This document shows positions 1 to 11,494 of a stretch of 64,000 bases of DNA, one piece after another (position 1 is the stretch's first letter; every line of letters starts with the position of its first letter). Source of the stretch: Symsagittifera roscoffensis (Eukaryota; Xenacoelomorpha; Acoela; Convolutidae); contig NC_087065.1 in assembly GCF_963678635.1 (NCBI RefSeq), positions 15,289,853 through 15,353,852 of the forward strand, written 5' to 3'. The position numbers were made by a program, and so were the translations under genes. Under the pieces are notes generated by a model. It worked only from the letters and a program-made list of their open reading frames with translations. It did no database searches and was not told the DNA's origin.

Positions 1-363
1 CAAGAAATCGATTGTCTTTACACTTTGTACAAACACAGATTCTTTTCGAGTATTGTCACATCAAGTGGGGAAGTCTTCAATCAGCTTAGCTGCGGAGTTC
101 AGCATAATTTACGATGGAAAGGAGTAGAAAAAACACCAAGCGTGTCAAGGAAATTACTTGTTCGGAAAAAGTTCAAAAAACTTTATCTAAATTCTAATCA
201 AAAACTTGCATCTACGCAAACTCTTGGCTCATTATTTTTAGACAGGGATCAAAAAGTTCAAAGTTCAAAATCTGAATCTAATTTGCTCAAAATAATTGAT
301 AGTTTTATTGATGGTTATGGTTCAGTAATTAGTGAGCGTGTCAATTTTTCTATTAATTTTTGA
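1..363 (+). CDS. Partial open frame entering from the left edge, unknown product
   Basis: The frame is open from the first base to a TGA at 361-363, about 120 codons. No convincing ATG lies near its beginning, so this looks like the 3' end of a gene or a last exon that starts outside the window. The protein is basic in the middle (a RKLLVRKKFKKLYL stretch) and serine-rich toward the end. No domain was recognised. Base composition is less AT-extreme than in the repeat that follows, which mildly favours coding. It could be host or element-derived, and a chance open frame is not excluded. Confidence 0.3.
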   Translation, partial: QEIDCLYTLYKHRFFSSIVTSSGEVFNQLSCGVQHNLRWKGVEKTPSVSRKLLVRKKFKKLYLNSNQKLASTQTLGSLFLDRDQKVQSSKSESNLLKIIDSFIDGYGSVISERVNFSINF

Positions 364-389
364 TTTTTTTTTCATGAAAATTTAGTCAA

Positions 390-1770
390 GGTTAATTAAA
401 TTTCAATTCAAATGCTTTTCAACGAATGAATTTTTGTTGCTTTTTTACAAGATGCAAAAAAATTTAATCATTTCATAACAAATATGCGTATTTTACAGAA
501 AGTTTGTTGCAGAACGCAACTTTTTTCATATTTTAAAAAATATATACATTTGCATCTTTTTTCTTATTGCTTAGAAATTATCAGTATTGATGACTTCGAG
601 TGCTTTTTCGTATCTCAATACACTGTTTTTCTGATGTTTTTGATTTAGATACGTGCAAAAATAGATTTTTTACTGATCAAATTTAAAACAAAAAAAAATT
701 CCTTTAATTTTTAACATTGCAAGAAAATTTTGCTACAGTTTTCCTTAAAATGCGAAAAAAATTAATAAAGATTTTCTTCGAATGCAAAATTTTTGGTTTT
801 TTTAACAAGTAACAAGAAAAATTACGAATATTTTTGCATATTTTTTTAGAAATATGCCAAACTTTATGACAAAATTTGTTGCACGATGCAACATTTTTCA
901 TGATTTTTTAAGAATTAAATGCAAAAACCAAACTTCTTTTTTCTTATGCAAATGCAAAAATTGCAAAAATTTATTGTAAGAAATTTGTTACATTAACGCT
1001 AAAATTTTTTCATAATTGTTGACTTTGAGTGATATTCCCTATCTTAATACCTTGTTTTTCCGATATTTTTGATGAATATACAGGCAAAAAGAGATTTCTT
1101 TATGATCAAAATTAAAACAAAAATTTTCATTTACTTTAATTATTAACAGTGCAAGAAAATCTTGTTACAGTTTTATTTAAAATGCGAAAAGATTTAATGA
1201 AATTTTTCTTAATTTGCTAGATTTTTTTTGATTTTTTTAACAAGTATGCAAAAAATTATGAAATTTTTTGCATGTTGCAAAATTTGTAAAAGTTTTTTTT
1301 ACAAATATGCGAACTTTTTTTTTTTTAATTTTTGCACGATGCAACATTTTTCATGATTTTTTAAAAAATAAACGTAAAAACCAAACTTCTTTTTTCTTAT
1401 GCAAACGCAAAAATTGCAAAAACTTATTGTAAAAAACTTGTTAAATTAATGCTAAAATTTTTTCGTAATTGATGACCTTGAGTGCTATTCCCTATCTTAA
1501 TACATTGTTTTTCCAATTTTTTTTGGTCAACATACGTGCAAAAAAAAGATCTTCTTATGATCAAAATTAAAACAAAGATTTTCATTTACTTTAATATTTA
1601 ACAGTGCAAGAAAATCTTCTTTCAGTTTTCTTTAAAATGCGAAAATATTTAATGAAATTTTTCTTAATTTGCGAGATTTTCTTTGATTTTTTTAACGATT
1701 GTGCCAGAAATATTTTTAAAAATTTTGCATGGTGCAAAAATTAATGTAAAGTTTTTAACATACTTGCAAA
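390..1770. repeat. Three imperfect tandem units, period about 430-450 bp
   Basis: The same order of landmarks returns three times: a word like TATCTTAATACATTG (about 609, 1037, 1490), then ATGATCAAAATTAAAACA, then a CAGTGCAAGAAAATCTT word, then TTAAAATGCGAAAA. Spacing is about 428 and 453 bp. The units are very T/A-rich and diverged from one another, so the array is old. A fourth partial unit fades out near 1,760. The TTAATACAT word is shared with the flanks of both polymerase copies further right, so the array may belong to the same element family. Confidence 0.7.
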
Positions 1771-1992
1771 AATTGGTTTAATTTCTTTGCCATCTTTCTA
1801 ACAAAACTCTGTAAAAGTATTTACCAGTTGCATAATTAGTTTCCTTTTTAACAAAGTTTTTCAACAATTTTTAAAAAAACTTTACCTTTAGAATTTCTTA
1901 ACAAACTCATCTCTTTGTTCCTATCTCTTTAAAATAAAATTACTAGATGCAAAGAAATTAAATTACAAAACACAAGACAATAACCAATTGTT

Positions 1993-2474
1993 TTACAAAT
2001 CAAAGAGCTGTCGAGCAGCTGAGTTCTCAAAATTTTGCAAGTTCTCAATGGAGCGCAAAGCTGGTCTTGCCTCCATCACTGGTGGTTCGCTGACTAGAGT
2101 TCTTGACTCAGAGAATCCCTCATCCTCTTCGATGGTAATTGGGTTGTCCACAGATCCCTCTTCCCAAGGAAAGAGGAAATCGTCGAATGGTTGAGCCACA
2201 TATCTAGAGTCAGGAGTTTCGGGGTAGTTCATTCCTCGGCCACTTCCTCCATCATTTGCATTTCTCCAAGTTGGTTCTCTGTAGGGGGTACTTGCGTTAT
2301 CTGATGTTCGTTGAAATCCCTTCGTATCACTTCCACCATGAGCAAGACTTGGATTGGGATGTCCCTTTGTGCCAGAAAAACTCCACAAACTGTTTCTCGC
2401 ACTTGGATTTGTACTAATTCAGCCGAAAATTCTTCCGAGAACATAAGGATGTTGTTTTGTACTGAGAAGATCAT
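1993..2474 (-). CDS. Unassigned minus-strand coding-like region
   Basis: Two minus-strand frames overlap here. One runs from an ATG at 2474 to 2229 (about 81 residues, ending in a Glu/Met-rich stretch). The other is open from about 2418 to 1993 and reads like a soluble protein, with a Gly/Asn/Ser-rich part and then an acidic part (DDFLFPWEEGSVDNPITIEEDEG). The second has no ATG near its start, so if real it is probably a later exon. Five CCAAT boxes lie upstream on the correct side. No family was recognised, and which frame is translated cannot be decided from the sequence alone. Confidence 0.35.
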
Positions 2475-2525
2475 TTTGAGCAATAAGTTGAGTTAACGAT
2501 ACAGAGTAAAAACAAGATTTACAAA

Positions 2526-2640
2526 TGAGAGGGAGGTAGTTGATGGTGAATAAGTTGAAGTTAATGTATTTAGAGCTGAGAGAGGAGGTAGTTGACGGTG
2601 GTTAAGTTGAAAGTTAAATGATTTTTAGTTAAGAGAGAGG
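2526..2640. repeat. Short tandem repeat, two units of about 52-57 bp
   Basis: GAGGTAGTTGA occurs at 2533 and again at 2585. Each is followed by a GGTG.ATAAGTTGAAGTTAA-like stretch and a TTTAG word. It lies between the minus-strand frame and the CCAAT array, and may be part of that gene's 5' region. Confidence 0.55.
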
Positions 2641-2670
2641 GGTACCTTCAACTGGAATGAGTGGGTTTAA

Positions 2671-2845
2671 CCAATCAGAGTGGATTTTCCTTATTTGGAT
2701 TGAAGTCGTGTCCAATCAGATTTCAGTTTCCTTTTATGGAATTCTTATAGAAAACTCATGTCCAATTGGAAACAAAGCTCCATTTTACACATTGTCGTTT
2801 CCAATCACAAAAATGTTCAATTTTTTTCAAGTTGTCGTATCCAAT
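2671..2845. promoter_or_regulatory. Array of five CCAAT boxes at about 40-bp spacing
   Basis: CCAAT occurs at 2671, 2712, 2762, 2801 and 2841. Three of the five are the full CCAATCAG form preferred by NF-Y. Spacings are 41, 50, 39 and 40 bp. The array lies 200-370 bp upstream of the minus-strand ATG at 2474, so it could be that gene's promoter. NF-Y binding is inferred from the motif only. Confidence 0.45.
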
Positions 2846-3212
2846 CAGATAAAAGTTTACCTTTCAAGAACTTAAATCCTCCAAATAAGTAAAAATATAC
2901 ACAAAAGCAGTCGCAAAAATAATTGACCAAAAGTTGTTTGCTTGAAAATAAGAAATATTACCGATATAAGTAACAAAAGGAAAATTAACAAAGAAGGAAA
3001 ATTAATAAAAGTAGCATATCTGCAATTTTTTTAATCAAATTAATTGAACTTTTTGTATATAATCGATGAGAAATTGCTGATTTTTGTGCAGATAGTCAAA
3101 TTCTTTGATTTTGATGTAGCTTTGAGAGGACAACTCAAAATTGATGATTTTTTCAAACCAAATCTCTGGAAATCTGATTCCAAACCTGATCATGCAAGAT
3201 TTTGAAATCTTT

Positions 3213-3614
3213 TTAAAAATGGAGGAAAAAAGAACTTTGCTGGGGAGTTTTGACAAATTTGGGAGTTGGATAGGGAATAAAAAGAGTCTTTAAAATTATA
3301 TCGTATGACTTTTTTATTAACTTCAAAATTTCTAAAATAAATAAAAAAATTTTTCTAGTCAAGTGTAATTCAGCAGTAAGTTTATAGTTTTGATACGCGA
3401 TATGTGGATCAAAAATAAATTTTTTGATTGAGTAAGTTTCCCCAAAAAAACCTTTACCTAGTCGGAGAGCTCTGTTTTGGACAACATAAACGTCCAAAAA
3501 ATTGTGAAAAAAGTAAGAATCTACATCCAGTTCATCAATAAGGAAATCACACGAAATATTTGATTTTTTTTTATAGAGTAACTCGAAGAATTTCAAATGA
3601 TTTTTAATTGACAT
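3213..3614 (-). CDS. Unassigned 133-residue minus-strand frame
   Basis: An ATG at 3614 opens a 133-residue frame ending at 3213. The protein alternates hydrophobic and basic residues (for example a DSYFFHNFLDVYVVQ stretch and a VQNRALRLGKGFFGETYS stretch) and has no domain I recognise. It is transcribed away from the polymerase remnant to its right, and the TGACGTCA array at 3716-3890 lies between the two, so both could share one control region. A second minus-strand frame overlaps its 3' end (3035-3256) and could be an alternative. Either could belong to the neighbouring Polinton-like element or be chance. Confidence 0.35.
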   Translation of the reverse strand: MSIKNHLKFFELLYKKKSNISCDFLIDELDVDSYFFHNFLDVYVVQNRALRLGKGFFGETYSIKKFIFDPHIAYQNYKLTAELHLTRKIFLFILEILKLIKKSYDIILKTLFIPYPTPKFVKTPQQSSFFLHF

Positions 3615-3715
3615 TTTTCAAAAATGAATACTTTGGATCCAAAGTAATGTCTAGAAACTGCTTAGTTCTGATTTATTGAAAATTTTTATTGAAAATTCTA
3701 GAACTTTCGAAGGAA

Positions 3716-3890
3716 TGACGTAGGCGATGACGTCATTACTAAAAAAGGAATGTTGCGTGGGTGGTGACGTCATTCTAATTATAGATTGACGTCATTACCA
3801 AAAAAGGAAAATTGCGTAGGTGGTGACGTCACTTCTATTCAAAGAATGACGTCATTACCATAAAAAGCAATTGTGTAGGCGATGACGTCA
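3716..3890. promoter_or_regulatory. Six perfect TGACGTCA palindromes in tandem 59-60 bp units
   Basis: TGACGTCA, the cAMP-response-element core bound by CREB/ATF-type bZIP proteins, occurs at 3728, 3765, 3787, 3824, 3847 and 3883, with a degenerate TGACGTAG at 3716. Distances alternate 37, 22, 37, 23, 36, so the unit is a pair of sites repeated every 59-60 bp. Between the sites the words TTACCAAAAAAGGAA and TTGCGTAGGTGG recur. The array is about 200 bp upstream of the polymerase start at 4089 and 100 bp upstream of the minus-strand frame ending at 3614. A bidirectional control role is inferred. Confidence 0.6.
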
Positions 3891-4088
3891 TTGTTAGTAA
3901 AAATACTCTTACTTTATTGGGTTAAATCTTTCATTTTGTTTGCCAATCAGAAACAGTCAATTGAATTTTACTTCAAATTTTACGTTTCATTACTTCACGA
4001 AAAGAAAAAAGTAAGTACTTTCATCCAATTTGTACTTTAAATTTTTTAATTCGGACCATTTCTAAAGTCTCAAATTTTATTTTGAATA

Positions 4089-7000
4089 ATGCCTGCTCTT
4101 AAACGAAATGAGAAAATTAAGTGTGGAGACTGTGGAATTATGTATGTTCGCCAGCATGCAGCTCGACATCAAAAAAGATGTGCTAAAGGATTTATTTCTT
4201 GTCCTGATTGTAAGTACTCCACTTACAATCAGCAAGAAATGAACTATCATATGGCCAAGAAGCATGCACCTTCAACTTTGAAGCAGTCGACAGTTTGTTC
4301 TTCTTGTGACCAAGAGTTCCCAAAATACTACTCTCTCCAACAACATCGGAGAAAAGAACATGGAGCAAAACAACGGCAACCCAGTGATACTGTAGCGGAC
4401 TTGAACAAGATTGTGGAGGAAGAAGGGAAAGATGGTGAAAAACTAAAGGAGGAACCTAGTGCTTGTCAACATTTTCTGGTGAATGCGGAGATGGAAAATG
4501 GAAGATATAAGGTATTTAACTTCCAAATGTCCAAATTAGACACTAAAATAATCAACAAGAAACTTGAAGAAGTCTTCAACAAGCTCGATTCTGCCGCTAA
4601 AATTAACATTGCTCTGCTAAACATTGAGACTGGTGAATATCGATTTTTCTACGCCCATGAAAACAAGACTTTATTTGAAAAATCCCATTTGCTTTGTACT
4701 AAAGCAGACTTGACAATAATCCAAGGAAAAGTGGAAAAATTTGATATTGTGGAACAATATACCCAAGAACGTCAAAACACAAAGTGGCGATTCAAGTTGA
4801 ATACTAACATCACAATTTTTGCTGCTTTGCTGAAAAACAATCCAATGGGTTGTCCGAACTCTGACTTACCCGAACTTTTACTACGACATACGCAAGTAAA
4901 CTGTCTTTTATCTAAAAAAGACAAGGAAACTTACAAAGATCATTTGTGTCTTTTCCGTGCATTGACCATGTATATGAACGGACATAATGATCTCGACTCT
5001 CACACATCTAGATACTTTACAGAATTTGTATCAAAATCTGGTTATGATCCTAAAAGTTTTCGTGGAGTTTCAGTAGAAGACTTACCTGTTGTCGAGGAAA
5101 TTGTTCAAAGAAACATTTTTATATACGATTTCGACATCCAAGAAGGAGAATATGTAGGAGAACTAGCTCGGCGAAGTATTGGAAGATTTGACAAAACAGG
5201 CAAATTACTGAGGTTTAACAATCATATCATTCATACAAATGATATAGATAGTTTTTTCAAGTGCTTCCGATGTCCTAGCTGTGACACCTTCTTTAATAAA
5301 ACCGACAATGTTAACAAACATCTTCTGAGATGCAAGGACCGAGTGAAACAAATTTACCCAAAAAACGTCTATGAGTTTCGCGAAACTTTGTTTGAAAAGC
5401 TAGAAGGATTCAGTTTTCCAGTTTCTGAAGGCAACAAGCTTTTCAAAAATCTAGCAACTTTCGATTTTGAGTCGATTTGTGTTCCTACAGAGGAATTGAA
5501 AGAAACACAAACTACAACCTGGATTGGAAAACATGTCCCCATTTCAGTCTCTATATCATCGAATCTGATTGATGAACCCGTCTTTTTGTACAACAAGGAT
5601 CCACAGAACTTCATGATTGATTTTGTAGGCAATTTTGAACTGTTAGCTGAAAAAAGTAAGTTGGAGATTAGAACAAAATTTCAAGATATTGAAGTAGCTG
5701 TCAATGAAAGAATGAAAAAGATCTTTGATCAGCTGAACGATTGTGGTTTTCAAGTAATAAACTTGAGTACGAAGACGAATGATTTGAAGATTCGGAAGAC
5801 GCAGATATGTCAACACAATTCTTGCGAATTCGGAAAAATCAACTCATTGATTTTAAACAGCATCTGGAGAGATATGTGAATACTTTACCTGTTTTTGGAT
5901 TCAACAGCGGTAGATATGATTTAACTTTGATCAAGTCCTACCTAACCCCTATTTGATTCGCGATAAAGAACAAAAAACATCCGTTATCAAAAATGCAAAT
6001 GACATTATATCTTTCAAGTTTGGAGATGTACAATATCTCGACATAATGAAGTTTCTGGGAGGGGCAACTACTCTGGACTCTTTTCTCAAAGCCTATAAAG
6101 CTAGCGAAATAAAAGAATTCTTTCCCAATGAGTGGTTTGATAACCCAGACAAACTTGATTTTCCCGATTTGCCAAGGTATGAAGCCTTTTTCAGTAAACT
6201 TAGAAACAACAATCCTCTAGACAAAGACTTCGTTAATTATGAGAAGCTGAGAAAGAGTGGGTTTGACGAACAACAGGCACTTAAAAAGCTTCAAATCAAG
6301 ACTGTTCCTCCATCTGGATTGGATAATTACAATTACTTGCAAGAGACTTGGAATAAAAATGGAATGAAAGTGTTCAAAGACTTTTTGAAGTGGTACAACA
6401 ACAAGGATGTAGTCCCAGTCTTGGAGGCAATGCAAAAAAATGATTCATTTTTATCATAACAAGGGGATAGATATGTTGAAACTTGGATGCACACTTCCAA
6501 ATCTAGCAAACATATGTCTACACAAATCTACAAATTACAAGTTTTATCCATTTTGCGAATGTGATAAAGACTTGTGTGAAAAAATTAGAGAGGACATGAC
6601 TGGAGGATCTTCGACAACTACAGGTTTTCACAAGAAAAGCTGTAGTTGATGAAACATACATCAGAAATTCATCAAATGTTTGTAAATCAATCGTTGGAAT
6701 TGATGCAAGCCAGCTTTACCCTTTCTCAATGTGTCAAGATATGCCAACAGGACTGTACACGAGATGGGAGTTTGACACTGATATGAAGAAATTCAAGGCT
6801 AGACACAATCGAACTCGCCACTTTGAGAATATGGTCATGTCTTTCTATCAAGAATCAGGACCAGAATGTAAAATTGAGAGCTTTTTTACATCTGGATAAC
6901 AGAAAAAAATCGACTGTTTTAATGTTGATGGTTACTGCGATCACTGTAAAACAGAATTCGAAGCAATGGGATGCTACTACCACTTCTGTCCCTGTCAAGA

Positions 7001-8412
7001 AGTTCGTCCCTCCTTAACAGAACAGGATATTGAGCGAGAAAACAAAAAGAGAGATGGATCATATGCGACGAGAATACATTAAAGAGAAAGGATACAAAGT
7101 GGAAGAAATGTGGGAGTGTGACTGGTGGGAAAGTTTCAAAACCAATGACAAGATCAAAAATCACGTCAGAACCCATTTTCCCTATAAAAGACCTCTTTCT
7201 ACAGACTCCCTTCTAGCAAAAATTAAGAGGGATCTCTTTTTGGTTATGTTCAGAGCGATTTAGTTGTTCCAGATGAGCTAAAATCAAAATTTGCCAACTT
7301 TCCCACATATTTTAAAAACACTGAAGTTGGAAGAAATGATATTGGAGACTACATGGAAAACTATGCAATCGAGAACGAAATGTTGAAGCATCCTCAGAGA
7401 ATGCTGATTTCTAGTTTTAAGCTAGAAAATGGAACGGTGATAACTCCTCTGTTCAACTTTTATTTGGAACTCGGCTTGCAATGCACCAAAATTTACCGTT
7501 TTGTTCAGTATACTCCACGGAAATGTTTCAATAATTTTGTTCAATCAGTGGTTGATGCGAGAAGAGAAGGAGATGAAAACCCTCTATCAGGAGTTGAAGC
7601 AGAAACAATGAAACTTTTGTGTAATTCTTCGTATGGATATCAGATCATGGATAGATCGAGACATACAATCACAAAATATCTGAACGATGAAAAAACTCAT
7701 AAGGCAATCAATGAACCATTGTTCAAAAGATTGATTACAGTTGAAAAAGACTTGTATGAGGTGGAGTTGTTGAAATCAACCATTGAACATAGAGAACCCA
7801 TCATCGTTGGATTTTTCATACTGCAGTATGCGAAACTGAGAATGTTTAAACTCTACTATTACTTCTTTGACAAGTTCTGCAATGTCAACAAAATTGAAGA
7901 GTTAGAGATAGACACAGACTCGCTTTACTTAGCTCTTGCTGAAGAAAATTTATACGACTGTATCAAACCAGATAAGAGAGCTACTTGGGAAAAAATGAGG
8001 GAAAATGACTGCAGAGACTCTTTCAAGGCGGATGCAAAATCTAATTTCTTCCCTCGAACGTGTTGCAGTACGCATAAAAAGCATAACAAGCGGGAGCCGG
8101 GACTTTTTAAAGAAGAATTTAGATGTACAGAAATGCTATGTTTGTGTAGCAAGCCGTATTGCTGCTAATGACAACAAGTCCGATAAGTTCAAATTTAGCA
8201 GTAAAGGATTAAATAAACGGGTTCTAGAAGATTCTGGAGACGGTCCCATGTCAAAATACGGGAGAGTGCTTGATGAAGTAATTAACCTTACATCTACTAA
8301 CAGAGGATTCACAACTATAAATCATATTGTGGCCACATATGAACAGCCAAAGAAAGGACTAAGCTGTTTTTATCCAAAAAGACAAGTACAAGATGAAGGA
8401 ATTCATACATAA
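4089..8412 (+). pseudogene. Polinton/adintovirus-type family B DNA polymerase, copy 1 (broken)
   Basis: This is a fossil of a protein-primed family B DNA polymerase of the kind carried by Polintons/Mavericks. From the left it shows C2H2-type fingers (about 4,120-4,360), a conserved middle region, another finger (about 5,265-5,340), and an exonuclease-like DFE motif near 5,470. Polymerase motif A (a DASQLYP-type word) lies near 6,705, motif B (NSSYGYQ) near 7,630 and motif C (DTDSLY) near 7,915. The copy is nearly full length for the family but broken several times, roughly half a dozen. No Polinton integrase, ATPase, protease or capsid gene was recognised beside it. Copy 2 follows directly. 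The ATG at 4089 starts just before the first finger, which supports it as the original start. Confidence 0.8.
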
Positions 8413-8419
8413 CCCATGA

Positions 8420-9100
8420 ACTTATAAAAACTGATCTGGTGCAGTAAAATTATTCATGATGTCGTTTTATTTTGGTTTTTTGATATTAAAATAAAAAGGT
8501 TTGCGGTAAATTTGTTATACAATGCAGTGATTTATATACTTTTTTTGGAATTTAATTTTTTTCTCAAAAATTTGATTTTTTTTTTCAAAAATTTGATTTT
8601 TTTGAAGTCTCTGTAGCTTTCAGCATTGTTTCATATAGATAAAAAGTAAGATTATCTAATAAAATAGGTCAAATAATAGCTAATTTTAGCGTGTTTTGAA
8701 GTTTTGTTGAAAATTTTTTCATAAAAATTTCAAGTTTTTACCCAAAAACTCTTACCATTGACTTACCATGTATCAAAACACTTATCAAAAGTCCTTCATT
8801 ACACAACCTACACGTTATTAAACTTTGATATTTACAAATTAGTTAACACGCGCCAACATTTTTGCAAAAAAACTAGACATTTCCAATCAAAAACAAAAAA
8901 AAATGCGTTTTTCTTTCCATTATCTTACCATCACACAAACCATAAAACCTTACCATAGGTATTCCCTATCTTAATACATTGTAAACTCTATACCCAATCT
9001 TAATACATAGCTGGGAGACCGGATGCTCTATTCCCTATCTTAATACATGGGGTCTCCCACCTCCCCCCACTTCAGCTCCAACATCTACTACTACCAACTA
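8420..9100. repeat. 3' flank of polymerase copy 1, with TTAATACAT words and a hairpin
   Basis: The flank is AT-rich. It carries CTTACCAT words (about 8,752-8,955), an ACGCGCC word near 8,848, and three TTAATACAT words (8,964, 8,993, 9,033). A perfect 9-bp inverted repeat, TGGGAGACC at 9012-9020 and GGTCTCCCA at 9051-9059, encloses the third word. The flank ends in a CTCCAACAT..TACTACTA stretch. The same landmarks in the same order follow polymerase copy 2. It holds no coding frame that I believe. Confidence 0.65.
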
Positions 9101-9103
9101 TAA

Positions 9104-10976
9104 GTTTTACCTATTCTTTTCGAGTGATAGTGACTTGCTTGAAAAAATACGGGAAGATATGACCGGTGGTTCCTCAATTGTTTTCACAAGGAAAACAGTA
9201 GCAAAGGAAACGTATATTCGAAAATCAAACAACCTGTGTAAATCAATTGTTGGTATTGATGCTAGTCAACTCTATCCATATTATATGTGTCAGGATATGC
9301 CCACAGGTTTGTATACGAGATGGGACTACGATGAAGAAACACAAAAGTTCAAGGCAAGGCAGAATCGAATTCGAGCGTTTAAAAATATGGTAATGTCTTA
9401 CTTTCAAGCAACCAGACCTGAGTGTAAAATTGAGAGTTACTATACTACAAGAACCCAGAAAAAATTGGCTGCTTTAGTGTTGATGGTTATTGCAACCATT
9501 GTAAGACTGTCTTTGAAGCAATGGGTTGTTATTTCCATTTTGCCCCTGTCAAGAAGCTAGACCGAGCCTAACTGATGATGATATCAAACGAGGAACCAAG
9601 AAAAGAGAATTGGATGAGCTTCGAAAAGATTATATTCGAGAAAAACGATACTCTATAGAAGAAATGTCGGAGTGTAGTTAGTGGGATCAATTTAAAATCA
9701 ATGTAGACTAAAAATCACATTAGAAGTCACTTTCCTTTCAAAAGAGCTCTTCCTGCCAATTCACAACTGCAAAACATTAGAAATGAAACAATGTTCGGGT
9801 ATGTGCAATGCGATCTGAGTGTTCCAGATGAGCTAAAAGCAAAATTTTCCAATTTCCCATCTATTTTCAAAAATATAGATGTTACCAGAAACGATATTGG
9901 GGAGTATTTGAAGACAGATGCGGAAGAAAACGATTTGTTAAAACAACCGCAAAGAATGTTGATATCGAGCTTCAGTTTGACCAACGGAACACTTATCCCA
10001 CCTTTTTTCAACTTTTACTTGAATCTTAGACTACAGTGTACAAAAATTCATCGATTTGTACAGTACACACCACGTAAATTATTCAAAAGTATTGTTCAGT
10101 CTGCTGTTGATGCTGGGCGAGCCGATGATGAAAATCCATGTGGCGTAGTAGCCGAAACAATGAAACTTCTAGGAAATAATTCCTACGGCTATCAAATAAT
10201 GGACAGATCAAAACATACAATGACAAAATATCTTGGTGACAAAAAAACCATAAAGCTATCAAAAACCAGCTCATCAGGAGACTCAATAACGTAGCTAAAG
10301 ATTTGTATGAAGTGATGCCTGTTAAATTTACAATAGATCATCGTGAACCAATTATAGTAGGGTTCTTTATAATACAGTATGCCAAGTTGAGAATGTTGGA
10401 GCTGTATTATAACTTTTTTGATAAATTTCGCGATGTCAACAAATTCGAAGAAATCAAAATGGATACAGATTCCCTCTGTTTGGTTTTGGCAGAAAAAGAG
10501 TTAGATGATTGTATCCTTCCCAGCAAGCGAGTAGAATGGATTGAAAAGGGAAGCAAGGACTGTCGAGACGATTTCAGAAAAGATGCGAAAAACAACTTTT
10601 TCCCCCGTCATTGCTGTTCTAAACATAAGAAACATGACTAGAGAGAACCAGAATTGTTCAGGGAGGAGTTCAGATGCACCGAAAAATTATGTCTGGGTAG
10701 TAAAACCTATTGCTGTTATGATAGTAAAAGTCAAAGTATAAGTTTAGCAGTAAAGGACTGAACAAACGCGCATTAGAAGATTCTGGAGATGGCCCGATGG
10801 CAAAGTATCGTCAAGTATTGGATGAGGCAGTGAATTTGAAGTCAACAAAGAGAGGATTTAAAATGATTAACCAAACAGTCGCAACTTATGAACAAACTAT
10901 AAAAGTACTGAGCTATTTTTACCCTCAGCGGGAAGTTGAATGTGATGGAATACATACTAAACCTCTAAATTTGTAA
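9104..10976 (+). pseudogene. Polinton-type DNA polymerase, copy 2 (3' part only, broken)
   Basis: This is homologous to the right half of copy 1. It begins close to the part corresponding to copy 1 near 6,540 and contains motif A (DASQLYP) near 9,260, motif B (NNSYGYQ) near 10,180 and motif C (DTDSL) near 10,465. The finger and exonuclease parts are absent. It is a fossil with several breaks and clearly diverged from copy 1, so the two were duplicated or inserted long ago. Its 3' flank matches that of copy 1. Confidence 0.78.
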
Positions 10977-11149
10977 GAGAATATGTAGTAAAGTTGTATG
11001 CAATGCTTTGATTTAAAACATTTTCTCTGTTATTAATCTTTTTTTTTTTTGAAAAACTTCTTTTAAACGCTACGTTTCGTTTAACAGTATTTTGTTTTTT
11101 GATTAAGAAAACATTTAGAAGCTGGAACATAGGCAAAATCGATCTCCAA

Positions 11150-11490
11150 AATTTTTTTGAAACTTACCATCTTACCATCTGAAACTATGATCATACTTGA
11201 TACACTAGAATATCTATTCCCACGTAATACACTAATAATATTTACCCATTAGGTAACGCGCGCCGAGATCTATGCAAAAAAAAACTTGACATTTCGACAC
11301 AAAATACCGTTTTTTTACCATTATCTTACCATCACACTGAAACCTTACCATTCTCTATCTTAATACATTGTAGACTCTATTCCCAATGTTAATACATAGG
11401 GTGATGATCATATACCCTATAGCCTTAGCTTAATACATAGGTGTCATCACCACCCCGGACGTTTAGGCTCCAACATATACTACTATTCTT
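11150..11490. repeat. 3' flank of polymerase copy 2, paralogous to 8,730-9,100
   Basis: CTTACCAT words (11,164-11,345), an ACGCGCGCC word near 11,254 and TTAATACAT words at about 11,354, 11,382 and 11,425 recur in the order seen after copy 1. An 8-bp inverted repeat, GGTGATGA at 11400-11407 and TCATCACC at 11444-11451, encloses the third word, as in copy 1 but with a different stem sequence. At about 11,490 the flank meets LTR-element DNA (copy B). Confidence 0.65.
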
Positions 11491-11494
11491 GTTT

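Noticed and set aside
3716-3890. Tandem palindromes as a CRISPR array
   Set aside because: The repeats are 8-bp sites inside a 59-60 bp unit with similar, not variable, intervening DNA, in eukaryotic sequence.
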